From assembly GCF_030272615.1 (NCBI RefSeq), contig NC_081414.1, positions 53,934,636-53,998,635 on the forward strand: 64,000 bases of DNA, read 5' to 3'. Below, one piece after another: positions 35,491-46,922 of the stretch. Each line of letters starts with the position of its first letter. The first letter of the stretch is position 1. The DNA is from Cryptomeria japonica (lineage: Eukaryota; Streptophyta; Pinopsida; Cupressales; Cupressaceae). The notes under the pieces were generated by a model, which was given only the letters and a program-made list of their open reading frames with translations, had not been told where the DNA came from and did not search any database. Made by a program: the position numbers and the translations under genes.

Positions 35491-36245
35491 AGATGTTAGA
35501 GCTTATATGCATGTCTGATTGAAGAATTGGGGAGTTCCAAAATGTTGAATCTATATAATAACAAGCTCTTGGATGGAAGCTCCATGTTGAAACCTGGATT
35601 TCTGGATTTGGATAGAAAGGGTTTTGTGCAGTTTGTGAAATTCCTCATGGCATATGAGCAGGCGTGGATTCAATATATATTAAATCATATTCATGATGAC
35701 TTCGTATGGTTGGATAAGCCACATAAGATCACGAAGGGAGTAATTCAAGCTGATGCAGGGTTATGTGCATTTGGTCAATTGTTGTCTTTGAAAGCTACAA
35801 ATAATGGTGTTGTAACAACTGCAACTGTATCTAAATTCGATAGAAGAGTGATTACAATTGATGATATCTTGGAGGATGACATCCAGTTTGCCTTCATGGT
35901 AATAGGATGCAAAATTTATTATTCCAATAGGATAAAATTTATTTCTAGTACTGCCATTTATGTTGCATATGTGATGTTGAGGAAAGATAAGAAGTATGAT
36001 ATTTGCGAGTTACTCTGGAGTGAGCTAATTAAAAAATTGAAGAAATTCAAAGAAAAAAAAGAAAATTCCTTCAAGTATATTGGATATCTATTCTTCTGTA
36101 TTTTCTTTCATTTCAAGAATGAGATTCCAGGAGTTGGTCTAGTACAATGGGCATTTTATAGGCTAGTTGGAGTACAAATCTGAGAGTATCTGTATAGCTC
36201 TAGTGATTCCAAAGCCCACAATGTAAACCTATGGGGCTATTGGAG
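35491..36245 (+). repeat. Unknown-domain segment, copy B
   Basis: The better-preserved copy, containing a 218-codon open frame (35527-36183). Confidence 0.72.
35527..36183 (+). CDS. Unknown domain of the non-autonomous LTR element
   Basis: A 218-codon stretch with no stop; its natural start is uncertain because the upstream frame is broken. It reads KPGFLDLDRKGFVQFVKFL, then AWIQYILNHIHDDFVW, VITIDDILEDDIQF, AYVMLRKDKKYDICELL, and a hydrophobic end (YLFFCIFFHFKNEIPG). I do not recognise it as gag, protease, integrase, RT or RNase H. It is mixed alpha/beta in character with one hydrophobic stretch. Two copies with coding similarity suggest it was part of the element's protein and under selection before decay. 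Its role is unknown. Confidence 0.45.
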   Translation: MGSSKMLNLYNNKLLDGSSMLKPGFLDLDRKGFVQFVKFLMAYEQAWIQYILNHIHDDFVWLDKPHKITKGVIQADAGLCAFGQLLSLKATNNGVVTTATVSKFDRRVITIDDILEDDIQFAFMVIGCKIYYSNRIKFISSTAIYVAYVMLRKDKKYDICELLWSELIKKLKKFKEKKENSFKYIGYLFFCIFFHFKNEIPGVGLVQWAFYRLVGVQI

Positions 36246-36640
36246 GAATTTTTAGAAGTAGATACATGACAGGGAAAGAATACGTAAAGATATTGTTGGG
36301 AAGTATGCTAACACAATAAGTTTCATGGTTGACACTAACCAATGCCTAATCAAAGTAGTAGAATAGCGAACATCATAGATACAACTGATGGGTTATGAGA
36401 TTGATGGATAGTTTTTTGAACTTTATGCTCAATATTTATTGAGTCAACCAGTGGATCTCAATGAAGAAGGTTCGAAACCTAAAAGGAGAAGAGCCCAAAA
36501 TTACCTGTACAGAAATCAGTCATGCAAAAAAAATATAGGAAGGAACTGACAATAGTTGCTAAGGCTAGAGCTACAACCAGAAGCATTGATCCTATTTACC
36601 ACCATCCCAATCCATCACTGAAATCATCAGCTAAGAAGTA

Positions 36641-37148
36641 GCCAAAGTGAGCTATCTCCCTAAGCTCTTTCGTATTCCCAATGTGTTGGCAAAAGTGGGA
36701 TTAGGTCCTAGTCACCCGATCTCGCTTTTCCCGCCACCATATTTTGGTTAATCCGATGTGAATCCAACCTTCTATAATTCTGATTTATGTTCTCAGAGCT
36801 GAGTTTTTTTCCTATTTCAAATTCAAATTTACATTTATAAGTTTCAATTTCTTGCAAATTTCAAAATTTAGAGGTTAATTTTGTTAAAACCCTAATTTTT
36901 CAATTCAAAATTGAACTTGTGGATGGCTTAATTTGGATCATTAATTTAATATCTGGTTTATGAACACATTTCACTCATAAATTTCATTTTCTAAATCAAC
37001 ATTTAGACTGCTTGCATTGGTTATCATTGGAAAGAGGAATTTTTTTGTCATGATGCATTCATTTTGTAAATGTGATAATGGCTGAGCTTCCCTTGTTTCA
37101 ATTTTTCCATCTCTTAAAGAACCTCTTCCTATCTATGACACCATTTTA
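36641..37148. other. Noncoding stretch with dispersed repeat
   Basis: The part from about 36,760 to 36,990 matches about 28,480-28,800 (CCCTAATTTT...GGCTTAATTTGGAT). No coding signal. Confidence 0.4.
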
Positions 37149-40100
37149 GTGCCTAAAAGAGTTGTTACCAATCCCTTCAAAACTCTCCCATGCTCTAAGG
37201 ATGAAGATTTGAAGAGTGATAGTGACAATTCTCCTAAAATGTGCCCTTCCCATCTATCTATTTTAGAGGAGGAGGATGATATCATAAACATCTTTCTTAA
37301 TTTTACTTTACCTTCCCTAAATTATGTCTCTCTAAGTGAAAAGGTATTGATGGACATTGACTTATCTTCTCCTAAATTTGGTCTTACCAATGGGGGCATG
37401 TTAGTACAACAAGAGGTTATGACCACTTCTTCCAAAGATCTCCTCCTCAGCATGAATCTTTGGAGAAAGATGTTCATCTCCTTCCTAAATAATACTCCCC
37501 TCATGAGGTTCATTTTGTGCAAGAAGATGGTATGGTCCCTACTTTTCTTAGTGATGGCATTTCCTCTTTTGATTCCAACAAAATTCCTACTAGTGATGAT
37601 GCATTAATAAGAAATACTTTCCCTTCTCCTAAAGTTTGTCTTACCCCTAAAGACGCCTTACAAAAAGAAGATGAAATTATAATCAATTTCCTTAATTCTC
37701 TCTCCCCTAAAGATCCTATTAAACACATTTTGAGGCAATAAGATGATGTAAACACATGTAGTGATTCTCTACTTCCTATGGATGAAAAATTAATGAACAA
37801 TGTTTTCCCTTCTCCCAAAATTAGCAATAGCAATAAGGGCATATTTGTGCAAGATATTTGTAATACTTTTCCTAATGACCTCACTATTTGAGATGAACCA
37901 TTAGAAGAAGGTGTTGTTTTTTCTCTCCCTCATGAGATAACCCTAGCCAAAGGACATGAAATAGTGATTAATAACTCCCTTGATAGCATCTCACCTTCCA
38001 TGAATATCAACCATCCTCCCTCTAAAAACAAAGCATTTCCCTGTCCTCAACTTGGTTCTACTCATAAGGATAGCCTAGTTGAAGATGACATGGTTAACAT
38101 CTTTTTCAAAGATCTCCCTCTCAAAGGTAGGAGTTTAAAGGGTAATGTTGATCTATCTCCAAGAGATTTTACTCCCAATGTAGCTCCTTTGGTGATATAG
38201 GATGATATGAACTTTCCTAAAATATCAATGCCTACTTCTAGTCTCCCTCCTAAAATTGGTCTTATCCATGATAACATTTTAGTGAAAGGAGAGACTATCA
38301 ACAATTCTTCGAACAATATTGTTCATTCTTCTTCTAAGGACACCTTTGATAATCCTAAACCATCCTCAATCAATTTGATACATGTGAATGAAACACCTGA
38401 TAAACCCCTCTTCACAGTTCAAGGTGCTTGTCCTTCTCAAAATTCCCCACGTAAGCCTATCTTAGTGGTTCAAGGTGGCTATGCTAATGATTCTTTTTGC
38501 ACTCCTAAGAAACCTATTATTACTATGCAAGGAGGTTATCGTACTAAAAGCCCTTATGAGTATGCTAAGAAACTGACTGGAGAGAGTTATAATCTGGTTG
38601 CTCATATCTACAAAACAAGAAACAATAGGCAACCTAGTCCTCGTTTGGTTATCCCAACTTTACATTCTCCGTCTCATCCTATTCTTCCACAAGAACCTCG
38701 TATATCAGTCCTTAGTAAGGACTATGATCTTATTGAACAACTTAAGGCCACTCATGCTAAGATTTCTATTTGGGATTTGGTTTAAACTTCACCTCCTTAT
38801 CATGGGATGTTATAAGATGCTTTGAAAAACTTAGATGTCCTACCTACAGTGACACCTAATAACATGTCCACTTTGATTGATCCTACAAACAAATCCAAAG
38901 CTCAAATTGTATTCACAGAAGATGAGTTACCTTGTCCTAAAATTCAAAATCAATATGATCCTCTTATGATTGTGGTTATTATCCATGATAGTGCTATAAG
39001 ATGAATCCTTGTGGACAATTGATCTAGCCTTAATGTTTGTGGTGTGGACTTATTGGATAAGATTAATGCGGATTGTTCTGTCATTGAATCTTCTTCTCTT
39101 ACTATTTGAGACTTTGATAATATTTCTAAACAATGTCTAGGTGTCATAACCTTGCCTGTTAGGGTAGGTCCTATTGTGTTACCTACACCTATTCATGTCA
39201 TTCCTAGTAATTTGACATAACCTTTTATTAGGGAGAACTTGGCTTCATAGCATGCAAGTTGTACCCTCAACTTTGCATAGGAAAGTCGAATTCATTTATA
39301 ACAATATGACATACACCTTGTTTGCTGCCAAACCTCAAGAACCATTAAAATCTGGATCTTCTTGTTCAACTACTTCCCATTCTTCTTCCAATCCTTCTAT
39401 TTCTTCAAATACATCTACTTCCTTTAATGATCATGTTCCTTCTAGTACTCCTGATTCTTCTACTCAATCATAATCTCCTCCCAAGGATCTCTTTTCTCCC
39501 TAAGAAGTGATCACAAATGATGATTGGGGATTTCTAGACTTTACCCCTAATTTTGTAGGAGAATATAGGTTACCATGTAACAAATCTAATATTGAGAAGG
39601 AAAAATATAAGGAGGAACCTAAAGAGAAACCTACTTTGTCTAAACAACTAAGTAACCACTTTATGACTACTTCTAATGATTCTTTAAATCCTTCCTCTAA
39701 TTCATATAGCACTGAGATCTATGAGGTATCATCATCTCCTTTTTATTTGGCATCCCTTTATGGTCTCGGTTTTCACATTTTAGCTAAGAGTGGCTATGAT
39801 GGCAATGGTTGTGGCACAAATGAATAAGGAATTAAAGTTCCTTAAGAACATAATACACATGAAGCTTCATTTGGACCTAGACATAATCCTTCTTATCCCA
39901 CCAAAGCATCTAAAAGACCATCTCTCAATATGAATTATATATTTTGTAGTGATGATAACCTCACCTCAATTAAATCATCTATTACTTCTTTCAAGACTCA
40001 TCCCCCTCACAAGGAAATCTTGGTGATGAACAAATCTCTTTATTAATCTCCTCAAGAGATTTCTAACCCCACTTATGAGGCTTCATCATCAACTCATTCT

Positions 40101-40240
40101 AAAATCCCTTCTTCTAGGAATAAGACTCTAAGGGACTACACTTATCCCTCTCCTAAGATTTCTTGTGTGCAAGAAAAGTATGACTTAGTGGCCTATTCTT
40201 CTCCTCTAAACTTCTCTCTCTCTAAAGACTTTTAACATTC
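37149..40240 (+). pseudogene. Gypsy-type relic: peptide repeats, protease, G-patch
   Basis: Three parts are visible. From 37,149 to about 38,340 lie degenerate, acidic/Pro-Ser-rich peptide repeats built on FPSPK-x-LTxKD-L--EDEI-N-FL. Next, from about 38,540, is a conserved block (ISIWDLV, NNMSTLIDPTNKSKAQIVF) leading to a retropepsin-like domain: ILVDN-stop-SSLN at about 39,007, then ITLPVRVGPIVLPTPIHV and STLHRKVEFIYN. Finally a G-patch, LAKSGYDGNGCGTNE-stop-GI, lies near 39,780-39,836. The layout matches the gag/protease region of plant Ty3/gypsy elements of the Tat/Ogre type, to my recollection. Many stops and shifts are present, and no RT or integrase follows before 40,590. Confidence 0.6.
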
Positions 40241-40592
40241 ATCATCTTATACATGTTTTTAATCTCACTTCTAGTAGAGAATTTAACATGTCATATTCAA
40301 ATACCTCATTCAATATATCATGTCTTTAAATAATATTAATGGCTATTATGTTGCTCATCATTATGTGACATTGGTAGCTCACTTACTAGGGGCTCATTGC
40401 CATTCATGATGGTACAATTTAATGTGCAATCATACTTTTGGAAGAAACATAATAGCCTATTTCTATCCCATATCTTCTTGCTCTATATATAGGGGGAAAG
40501 TGATTTCAAACATCCCTCCTTCTTGAAGATTAAAATTTCCCCTTTGTGAAGTAGTGTCTTCTATAAGGATTTCTTATTGATTGTAAAGGTGT
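40241..40592. other. Noncoding gap
   Basis: Possible remains of the Gypsy-type relic's 3' side. Contains CTATATATAGGGGG near 40,482. Nothing else is recognised. Confidence 0.3.
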
Positions 40593-41771
40593 TGTTGGCC
40601 CTTTGGTGGAATTTTTTATGTGTTGCATTGATGTTTTATAATTGATGTCAACACTAGCTATTTGGATGCTTTACCGACACCCTTCTAGTCCTCGTAGGTT
40701 GAGTGGTTTCTAGTTTACTTGGATCTGGTATGATCCGACAAGCTCTAGTTAACTAATACTCATATTTGGTCAGTTGGTTTTGGTCGTGTGATTGGATGCT
40801 ATCCTGCTTGCTTAGAAGATTGGTTTCTGGTTCCGTCAAGGGTTTCATGAGTAGAGCTTTTGATGAAGATCTTTGATGAATTGCATAATTGGTGTTCGTG
40901 CAGCTCCTGATGAAGTTTCAGGATGTTGTTGGTGATCATGTTCAAGAATTTTCATTTGGAGATCATTATTGAAGTGTGTGGACCTATAGTTGGTCCCAAT
41001 TGATCTAGGTTATGGACCGACTTTAATATAATGTCTGGATAGGACCTATTGATGTATTTCTGGGATGTCTTATGTGTTGATATTATTTGGTCTAAGGATT
41101 ACCTGATTTGTAATTATGTAATGGGTTTATTGTCTAGTAGCTGGCCTAATTGTTTATGGTCGAGGGTTTGTATAAATAGATGTAAGATATCATTGTAATT
41201 CATCATGGTTAATGTAAGAGGTCATGGTCAAGGAATGTAATGTGCAAATAATATAATATCATTTAGGCAAAGGAGTTGGTCAATCATTGGAGATTGAATT
41301 GGGTTTATGTAAGAGGCTTTGTCCTCTAGAATTGATCTTAACCATAACTATACTTTGGCATAGGATATGCTATCTTTTTCAGTTCAACACCTCTGGATTG
41401 TGGTCTGGATTTATATGTAGTCAATGAGGCTCCTTTTGTGATGAGAAGTGTGCTCTAGGTTGTTGGACTTCCTACAAGTGCATGCCCCTTCATTGTAATT
41501 CACATACTTCCTACAGAAGTATTATCTGACTATGGGTAGGCTTCCCACCATGGTTTTTCCCTTTACCAAGTTTTCCACGTACAAATCTTGGTTTTGTGGG
41601 GATGTATTTTATTCTGTGATTACTATTTATGCTTAATTGGATTAACTACTCTTCTCGTATTATTGTTGTGGGTTCTAGTATTAAAGTTTAATTTTTGAAT
41701 GTTCCTATAATCTGTGACAACTGATTAACCCCTCCTCTCAGTTTTCTACCAATTATCTAAACTCTCTAACA
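40593..41771 (+). repeat. 5' LTR of Copia-3 (about 1.18 kb)
   Basis: Ends CTCTCTAACA just before a PBS. It shares internal blocks with the Copia-2 LTR (CATTGATGTT-type start, GTGCTCTAGGTTGTTGG, CCCACCATGGTTTTTCCC, CTGATTAACCCCTCCTCTCA). The left end is uncertain by a few bases (TGTTG at 40590 or 40593). No 3' LTR is seen. Confidence 0.75.
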
Positions 41772-41773
41772 AT

Positions 41774-41785
41774 TGGTATCAAAGC
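41774..41785 (+). promoter_or_regulatory. Primer binding site of Copia-3
   Basis: TGGTATCAAAGC, one G-to-A change from the canonical site. Confidence 0.8.
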
Positions 41786-41829
41786 TTTGCTCCTCTTTGT
41801 AAAAATCTTAACCGCTTGAGGAAGATCAT

Positions 41830-43735
41830 ATGGTGACTAACAGTTCAAGTTCATCCAGCTCTTATGGAGCTATCTTTTGAAGGATATTCTCAGGCTTGAT
41901 GGAACAAATTACATAGTATGGAAGATTCAGATGGAGACTCGTCTAAGATGTATTGGCAATGAGATTTGGGAGATCACACAAAATGGTGTCACACCCTTTA
42001 ATCTAGGATCTAGAAATCCTCCTCCGGAAAACCTGGACAAGGAGCCTGAGAAGGATTGTAGAGAAAGAGAAGCCCTCTTGTGTTCTCTTTCTGATCAACA
42101 AATAATGGGATTAATAGACAAATAATCTGGAAAGGTTATATGGGATAAGTTGGAGATGCTTAATGAAGGTGACCCTACAATGAAGATTGTTAGATGCAAT
42201 GAAAGTCCCAAAGACACTGAGAGGGGGGGTGAATCAGTGTCTAACCGGTTTTTGTAATATTTGAACTTATTTACAACTTTGCAACTTAAATTAATGTACT
42301 GATAAACAAGAAATAATGCGGCAAATAGAAATAACAGAGACAGCATAAATGCACACCATAAAACATGATATTTTGGTGAGGAAACCCAGTGTGGGAATAA
42401 CCTCAATGAGATTTTTGAGCAACAATATTTACTCACTCTCCAATATGAATAAATATTTCTTACAAGATGGGCCTGCACATGCAGGAAGGCCAACAACCTA
42501 GAGCTCACTTCTCAATAGAAGAGTCTCACTAACTACACTTCTCAATAGAAGAATCTCTAATTCTTAGTTCAGTACCAATTTAAGCTCAGTCAAATACCTT
42601 AACCAAAACCTTTTGTTGTCTTTACATAATATCCTTCTATTCCAAAAGTCCTATCCTTCTCAATACAAAATGATCTATAAGATATCATACGTATATGAGT
42701 CTCTACAATACATCATGTCAACTTACAAATAATTAATTACATTTACAATACAATTCATATAAACAAAACTTTGTCTCATGTTAGCCTAAGAGGTGGTATA
42801 CATCATTGTCAGTGTAAGCTAGATGCCCGTGAATGTGCCTATCGATGTCGTTGCATGTCGGTGTATGTGTAGAAACTTGTTACTGGTTGTTTTACATCAA
42901 TGAAAACATCAACTATATTCTTATTGAGTGTAGAATTCCAATAAAGATTGCTAAACTTGATGGCTACCGGGTGAGATATGAAAACTTGAGGATGAAAGAA
43001 GATGACAGGATTACTACATTCAAGGAAAGGGTAAATGAGATTGTTATGGGAATTCAATGTTGTGGTGGAACTCTAAGTGAAGATGAAATTGTTTCTAAAG
43101 TTCTGAGAGCCCTACCACCGACTTACAAAATGAAGGATACTACTATTAATGAGTTGATAACAATAGCTAATACATCTGTCAATAGAGATACCTTGGTTGG
43201 AAAACTATCTCCTTTTGAGCTTGAGGAATTTGGACCTTATGGAGCTGTGAAGACTGAACCTACTTTTCATGCATCTACATCTGCAACCGGTAAGCAAGAC
43301 TGGAAAGCTTTATATGCAAAGGAGTTAGAAGATATGAAAAGAGAAGATGATGAATTTGAGCAACTTGAAGGACTATTTTCTAGAAGAGTATCGAAAGGAC
43401 CGATATGAAGTAAGTATGAAGTAAAAGAACCTTTTAAATTTTTTGCATGTAATAAGATTGGTAATATTGTATCTAGATGTCTTGAAAGGAATTCAAGATT
43501 TGAAAAAAGAGTTAAAAGATCATTTGAGCCTAACCCTGAATATCAGAACAAGTATAAGTACAAGGAAAAAAGAGACAAATCATGCTACATAACAGATGAG
43601 GAAGGCATTACTAGTTCAGATGATGAATTGATAGAAGACTGTACTAGTGGATCCATTAATGGGAAGGAATGGGTATTATTCGCTATCATGCAAGATGATT
43701 CGGCATTGGATGCTAAAATTGAGGACAAGGATTGG
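41830..43735 (+). pseudogene. Copia-3 gag, cut by an antisense solo LTR and a Gypsy LTR
   Basis: Gag starts at ATG 41830, shifts frame near 41,875, and reads ILRLDGTNYIVWK, then LCSLSDQQIMGLIDK up to 42,187. After the solo LTR it resumes as KIAKLDGYRVRYENLRMK (from 42,944) and continues to a damaged zinc knuckle (FACNKIGNIVSRC; first Cys replaced by Phe, His lost) and an acidic linker. It stops at AKIEDKDW, right where the protease would begin, because the Gypsy LTR starts at 43,736. It is very close to Copia-2 gag, so the two are one family. Confidence 0.85.
42188..42943 (-). mobile_element. Solo LTR, antisense, inside Copia-3 gag
   Basis: Read on the minus strand it begins TATTGGAATTCTAC (canonical TGTTGG with G-to-A) and ends CTGATTCACCCCCCCTCTC...CTAACA like the Copia-2 LTR family. 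It is flanked by a perfect AAGAT duplication (42183-42187 and 42944-42948). Removing it and one AAGAT restores the gag frame. No internal region or second LTR is present, so LTR-LTR recombination is likely. Confidence 0.83.
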
Positions 43736-46537
43736 TGCAGGAGCACCTGAGATTTCTTAGTGAACTTTCAATTTTTGGTGTGAATGATCCTCATTGGATC
43801 AATGGTTGAATAAAGGACTATTGAAGAATCCAAAAGTGTGCTTGAGTTTTTTTTGTAGTTTTATTTGTCATTAAATTTAGTTCTTTTACTCTGTTTTGGC
43901 CTATGTGCCTTTGTAAGCCTTAAATGGCATCATATAGAAAAAATTGTAAAACTCCTTGTAAGTCCTCATAAGGCTTTTGAAGATGTTTATTTTATGTTAG
44001 TAAATTATCCTAGGGGGTCAAGAGTGTGAAGATTTGCAATATTTGTCAAAATGCATTGTAGAGTAAAAGTCGCCATGGTGACTTGACAACATTTTGTCAA
44101 AATGTGAGCAATTTTGGAAAAATGCTCAAATCGGTAGTTATAGGTCATATTGGTGGTTTGATTTAATTAATTATACATATATAAGGCCACTCAAAACATT
44201 TTATAAGAGTTGGAAGATCTAAGATTGAATTTTTCGTAAGAAACTTGAAGTAATTTGTTGGTTTTTCAATTAAATTTGCCAAATTGTTTATTATAGTCTG
44301 TACCAGATGGATTAGTTTTTGTACTATACCTTCATGGATGTTTAGAATTTGTTTTTGTGGTGCTTAAAAATTATGTGTCCTTTCATTTTGCAGGTTTAAT
44401 TGGTGTGTTAAAATTCTTTCTTGTTTGCACTGCTCTCGGTATGAGCAAAGGGGTTAAGGCCCTAAAAATGGCTCCATCTTGAATTCCCATTGTAGTTTCT
44501 CAACAACCCTTGTGATTCAAGTAATAGAGTATATGTAAAATGTAAATACTCAATTTTGTGTCCTGGAAGCTGCTTTTGATCATTGTAAAATCATGCCCTA
44601 CGCGAGCTCTGTTATAGCCCGACTAGGGAACATGACTGCTCTTTTCCTTATTTCTTACAAGGGTGACCAAATCTCTTAATGCCAAGTGTTTGGTATAGAA
44701 GTTGGATGTTAGGAAGATCCTTAGAGTGAGTGTGGACACCTACAAACCCTGTTGATGAAGGCACACAAAACTAAAACCCTTGAAAAGGGCCATTTTGGGG
44801 ACCGTACATGTACGGACATGACAAACCATCAAACCTTGAAAATATTGAAGGGTGTCCAAATGGGTATCCATATTAGAAAATTTTTTGAGGGGTCCTTTGG
44901 AATTTTTTAGAGTTAAAGGGAAAAAACTATAAAAGGAGGGCTAAAAGGGGCTCATAGGGCTACAAGGCCTTAAACATAGGAATCATGAAAATGATAGATG
45001 TCTTGAAAGGAATTCAAGATTTGAAGAAAGAGTTAAAAGATCATTTAAGCCTAACGTTGGATATTAGAACAAGTATAAGTAGAAGAAAAATAGAGACAAA
45101 TCATGCTACATAATAGATGAGGAAGGCATTACTGGTTCAGATGATATACCGGTAGAAGAATCTGCTAGTGGATCTGACAATGGGAAGGAATGGGTATTCT
45201 TGGCTATCAAGGAAGGTGATTCAATATTGGATGCTAAAATTGAGGACAAGGATTGGTGCAGGAGCACCTGAGGTTTCTTAGTGAACTTTAAATTTTTGGT
45301 GTGAATGATCCTCATTGGGTTAATGGCTGAATAAATGACTATTGAAGAGTCCAAAAGTACGGTTGAGTTTGTTTTATAGTTTTCTTTGTCATTAAATTTA
45401 GTTTTTTTACTCTGTTTTGGCCTATATGCCTTTGTAAGCCTTAAATGGCATGACATAGAAAATTTTGTAAAACTCCTTGTAAGGCCTCATAAGGCTTTTG
45501 AAGATGTTTATTTTATGTGAGTAAATCATCCTAGGGGGTCAAGAGTGTGAAGATTTGCAATATTTGTCAAAATGCATTATAGAGTAAAAGTTGTCATGGT
45601 GACTTGACAACATTTTGTCAAAATGTGAGTAATTTTGGAAAAATGCTCAAATCGGTAGTTATAGGTCCTATTGGTGGTTGTATTTAATTAAGTAGGCATA
45701 TATAAGGCCACTAAAAATGTTTTATAAGAGTTGGAAGCTCTAAGATTGGATTTTTCATTAGCAACTTGAAGTAATTTGCTGGTTTTCAATAAAATTTATC
45801 AAATTGTTTATTGCAGTCCATATCAGATGGATTAGTTTCCGTACTATACCTTCATGGATGTTTAGCACATGTTGTTTTGGTGCTTAAAATTTATTTGTGT
45901 CCTTTCATTATGTAGGTTTAATTGGTGTGTTACAATTATTTATTGTTTACACTGCTCTGGGTATGAGCAAAGGAGTTAAGGCACTAAAAAAGGTTCCATC
46001 TTGAGTTCTCATTGTAGTTTCTCAACAACCATTGGGATTCAAGTAATGGAGTCTGTGTATAGTGTAAATACTCAATTTTGTGTCCTGTAATTTTCTTTTG
46101 ATCATTGTAAAATCATGCCCTAGGCGAGCTCTTCTATATCATGGCTAGGGAACATGACTGCTCTTTTCCTTATTTCTTGCAGGGGTGACCAAATCTAGTA
46201 ATGCCAAATGTTTGGTATTGAAGTTAGATGTTGGGAAGATCCTCAGACTAATTGTGGAGGCTTGATAGGGTGTGGAGACCTACAAACCCCGTTGATGAAA
46301 GCACACAAGACTAAAACCCTTGAAAAGGGCCATTTTGGGGACCGTACTTGTACGGACATGACAAATGATCTAACCTTGAAAATATTGAAGGGTGTCAAAA
46401 TGGGTATCCATATCAAAAAATCTTCTGAGAGGTCCACTGGAATTTTTTAGAGGCAAAGGGGAAAAACTGTAAAAGGAGGGCTAAAAGGGGCTCATAGGGC
46501 TACAAGGCCTTAAACATAGGAATCATGAAAATGATAG
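43478..46537 (+). repeat. 1.5-kb tandem duplication across a gag/Gypsy-LTR junction
   Basis: Copy 1 is 43478-44997 and copy 2 is 44998-46537. Each contains the last part of Copia-3 gag followed by the first 1.26-1.28 kb of the Gypsy LTR. The joint reads ATGATAG/ATGTCTTG, where both parent sequences offer TAG (ATGATAGGAAG and ATCTAGATGTC), so microhomology at the breakpoint is likely. The copies have since accumulated many differences. Confidence 0.85.
43736..44997 (+). repeat. Truncated Gypsy LTR copy
   Basis: Starts TGCAGGAGCACCTGAG like 45257 but is cut at ATGATAG by the tandem duplication. Confidence 0.8.
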
Positions 46538-46847
46538 GAAGATGAAAGGGAGAAGACACCCAAATAGCATGGATGGATTTGGTAAACCATGCAATAACCT
46601 TCCTAGTCCCCTGCAAGTGAACACCATTGGATTAGGCATGTTGGAGGTTGAACTTACTCATGTGAGTTATAACCTTGGACTTGAGTAACTAGAGCAATCT
46701 AATTGGTAGAGAGTTCTCCAAAGGAGTTTGGGTGTTGTGATTGACTCACAAGGAGAGTAGGGCATTAAAAAAACAAGGAAGCCCACAATAACACCTTTTC
46801 CTAGCCTAAAAACCAAATTGCACTCCTTTGAGAGAATCTCCCTATCA
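45257..46847 (+). repeat. 5' LTR of Gypsy-1 (about 1.59 kb)
   Basis: Begins TGCAGGAGCACCTGAGG directly after Copia-3 gag sequence and ends CCCTATCA, 3 bp before a PBS. No 3' LTR is seen. Confidence 0.78.
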
Positions 46848-46850
46848 AAG

Positions 46851-46862
46851 TGGTATCAGAGC
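46851..46862 (+). promoter_or_regulatory. Primer binding site of Gypsy-1
   Basis: TGGTATCAGAGC, tRNA-Met type. Confidence 0.85.
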
Positions 46863-46922
46863 CCAATAAGAAGAAACTAGTTTATGTTAGAGATTGAATC
46901 AGTGGGTCAAAATAGTTTCAAT

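Larger units (their letters stand above)
31911..36640 (+). mobile_element. Non-autonomous LTR element, left part (NA-1)
   Basis: A 5' LTR and PBS are followed by coiled-coil and zinc-knuckle coding sequence and an unknown domain. No protease, integrase or RT can be read and no 3' LTR is found in the window. The right boundary is approximate. It was inserted in dispersed-repeat copy 2. Confidence 0.65.

Noticed and set aside
43736-46847. The two LTR-like copies as an LTR pair enclosing a small element
   Set aside because: The sequence between them is Copia-3 gag and the first copy is truncated at a microhomology joint, so tandem duplication explains it better.
46851-46862. PBS motifs as parts of tRNA genes
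   Set aside because: Only the 12-base tRNA-Met complement is present at each site, always just after an LTR; no tRNA fold surrounds it.
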